A stretch of DNA of 19,149 nucleotides, from positions 1 to 19,149 of the forward strand of contig JADJOZ010000036.1 in NCBI GenBank assembly GCA_016713525.1, read 5' to 3'. Below the pieces are notes generated by a model. That model saw only the letters and a program-made list of their open reading frames with translations. It did not search any database and was not told where the DNA came from. A program made the position numbers and the translations under genes. Shown one piece after another: positions 18,936 to 19,149 of the stretch (within the stretch, counting starts at the first letter, position 1; each line of letters starts with the position of its first letter). This DNA is from Bacteroidota bacterium (GTDB taxonomy: Bacteria > Bacteroidota > Bacteroidia > AKYH767-A > OLB10).

Positions 18936-19149
18936 TTACTTATTAAGATGTGCAAAATCTTCTTTGTGTGTATAGTATTCCAGAGAGAGTATCACCGTAC
19001 TGGAAAAAATAAATGTTCCTTTCTGCAAAATCGCTAACAGTTCCATTTTGTGGGTGCCATAAACATACATGGTAAAATAGTAAAGCAGCATACAAAGTAC
19101 GCAAAGAATTTTTAGCACCAGGTGACGTGATTTGATGACGTAATAGGTT
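18936..19149 (-). CDS. C-terminal part of a small membrane protein, partial
   Basis: The reading frame enters from the right edge (YYVIKSRHLV) and ends at 18936-18938 after HKEDFAHLNK. It contains two hydrophobic stretches, LKILCVLCMLLYYFTMYVYG and a weaker LAILQKGTFIFSSTVILSL, separated by HKMELL. They could be membrane helices. There is a possible internal start ATG at 19118, but the frame stays open to the window edge, so the true start is probably outside. The family is not recognised. The hairpin array starts two bases after its stop codon on the minus strand. Confidence 0.5.
   Translation of the reverse strand, partial: TYYVIKSRHLVLKILCVLCMLLYYFTMYVYGTHKMELLAILQKGTFIFSSTVILSLEYYTHKEDFAHLNK

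Overview
The window looks like chromosomal DNA of an AT-rich member of the Bacteroidota, probably an uncultured or draft-assembled genome. The evidence is four surface proteins with type IX secretion (T9SS) style tails or repeats, Bacteroidota-type outer-membrane barrels, small lipoproteins, and short dispersed palindromes of a kind I associate with this phylum. Almost every gene is on the minus strand; only the TfoX-like gene is on the plus strand. Most genes carry single-base indels, often in homopolymers, yet the protein family stays recognisable when frames are stitched together. I read this mainly as uncorrected long-read sequence error rather than mass pseudogenisation, so many boundaries below are stitched across frames. 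The stretch from about 14.4 to 18.0 kb is cleaner than the rest.

Layout, left to right. 1-2196: the 3' part of a large repeat-rich secreted protein that runs off the left end. 2197-3116: non-coding, with two palindromic elements. 3117-6302: a restriction-modification-like cassette, transcribed right to left. Its order is a small XRE regulator, a DNA methyltransferase with motif order X-I-IV, a second methyltransferase with order IV-X-I, and a final unrecognised gene where the nuclease would be expected. 6303-7262: non-coding, with a degenerate GAATGR hexamer array. 7263-9946: two outer-membrane barrel-like proteins and a T9SS-exported propeller-like protein. 10153-11387: an AHSA1/SRPBCC protein and a flavodoxin. 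11985-14060: two overlapping lipoprotein genes of unknown function. 14414-17030: two T9SS cargo proteins, the first followed by a good intrinsic terminator. 17110-18030: a secreted alpha/beta-hydrolase whose nucleophile serine appears to be alanine. 18136-18475: a TfoX/Sxy N-terminal-domain protein. 18749-18933: a GC-rich compound tandem repeat of nine small hairpins in a 3x3 order. 18936-19149: the C-terminal end of a membrane protein.

Functionally the window is mostly cell-surface and exported proteins, interrupted by one defence cassette. The two most interesting items are the methyltransferase pair with its unrecognised partner gene, and the ordered hairpin array. I see no rRNA, tRNA, CRISPR array or transposase.
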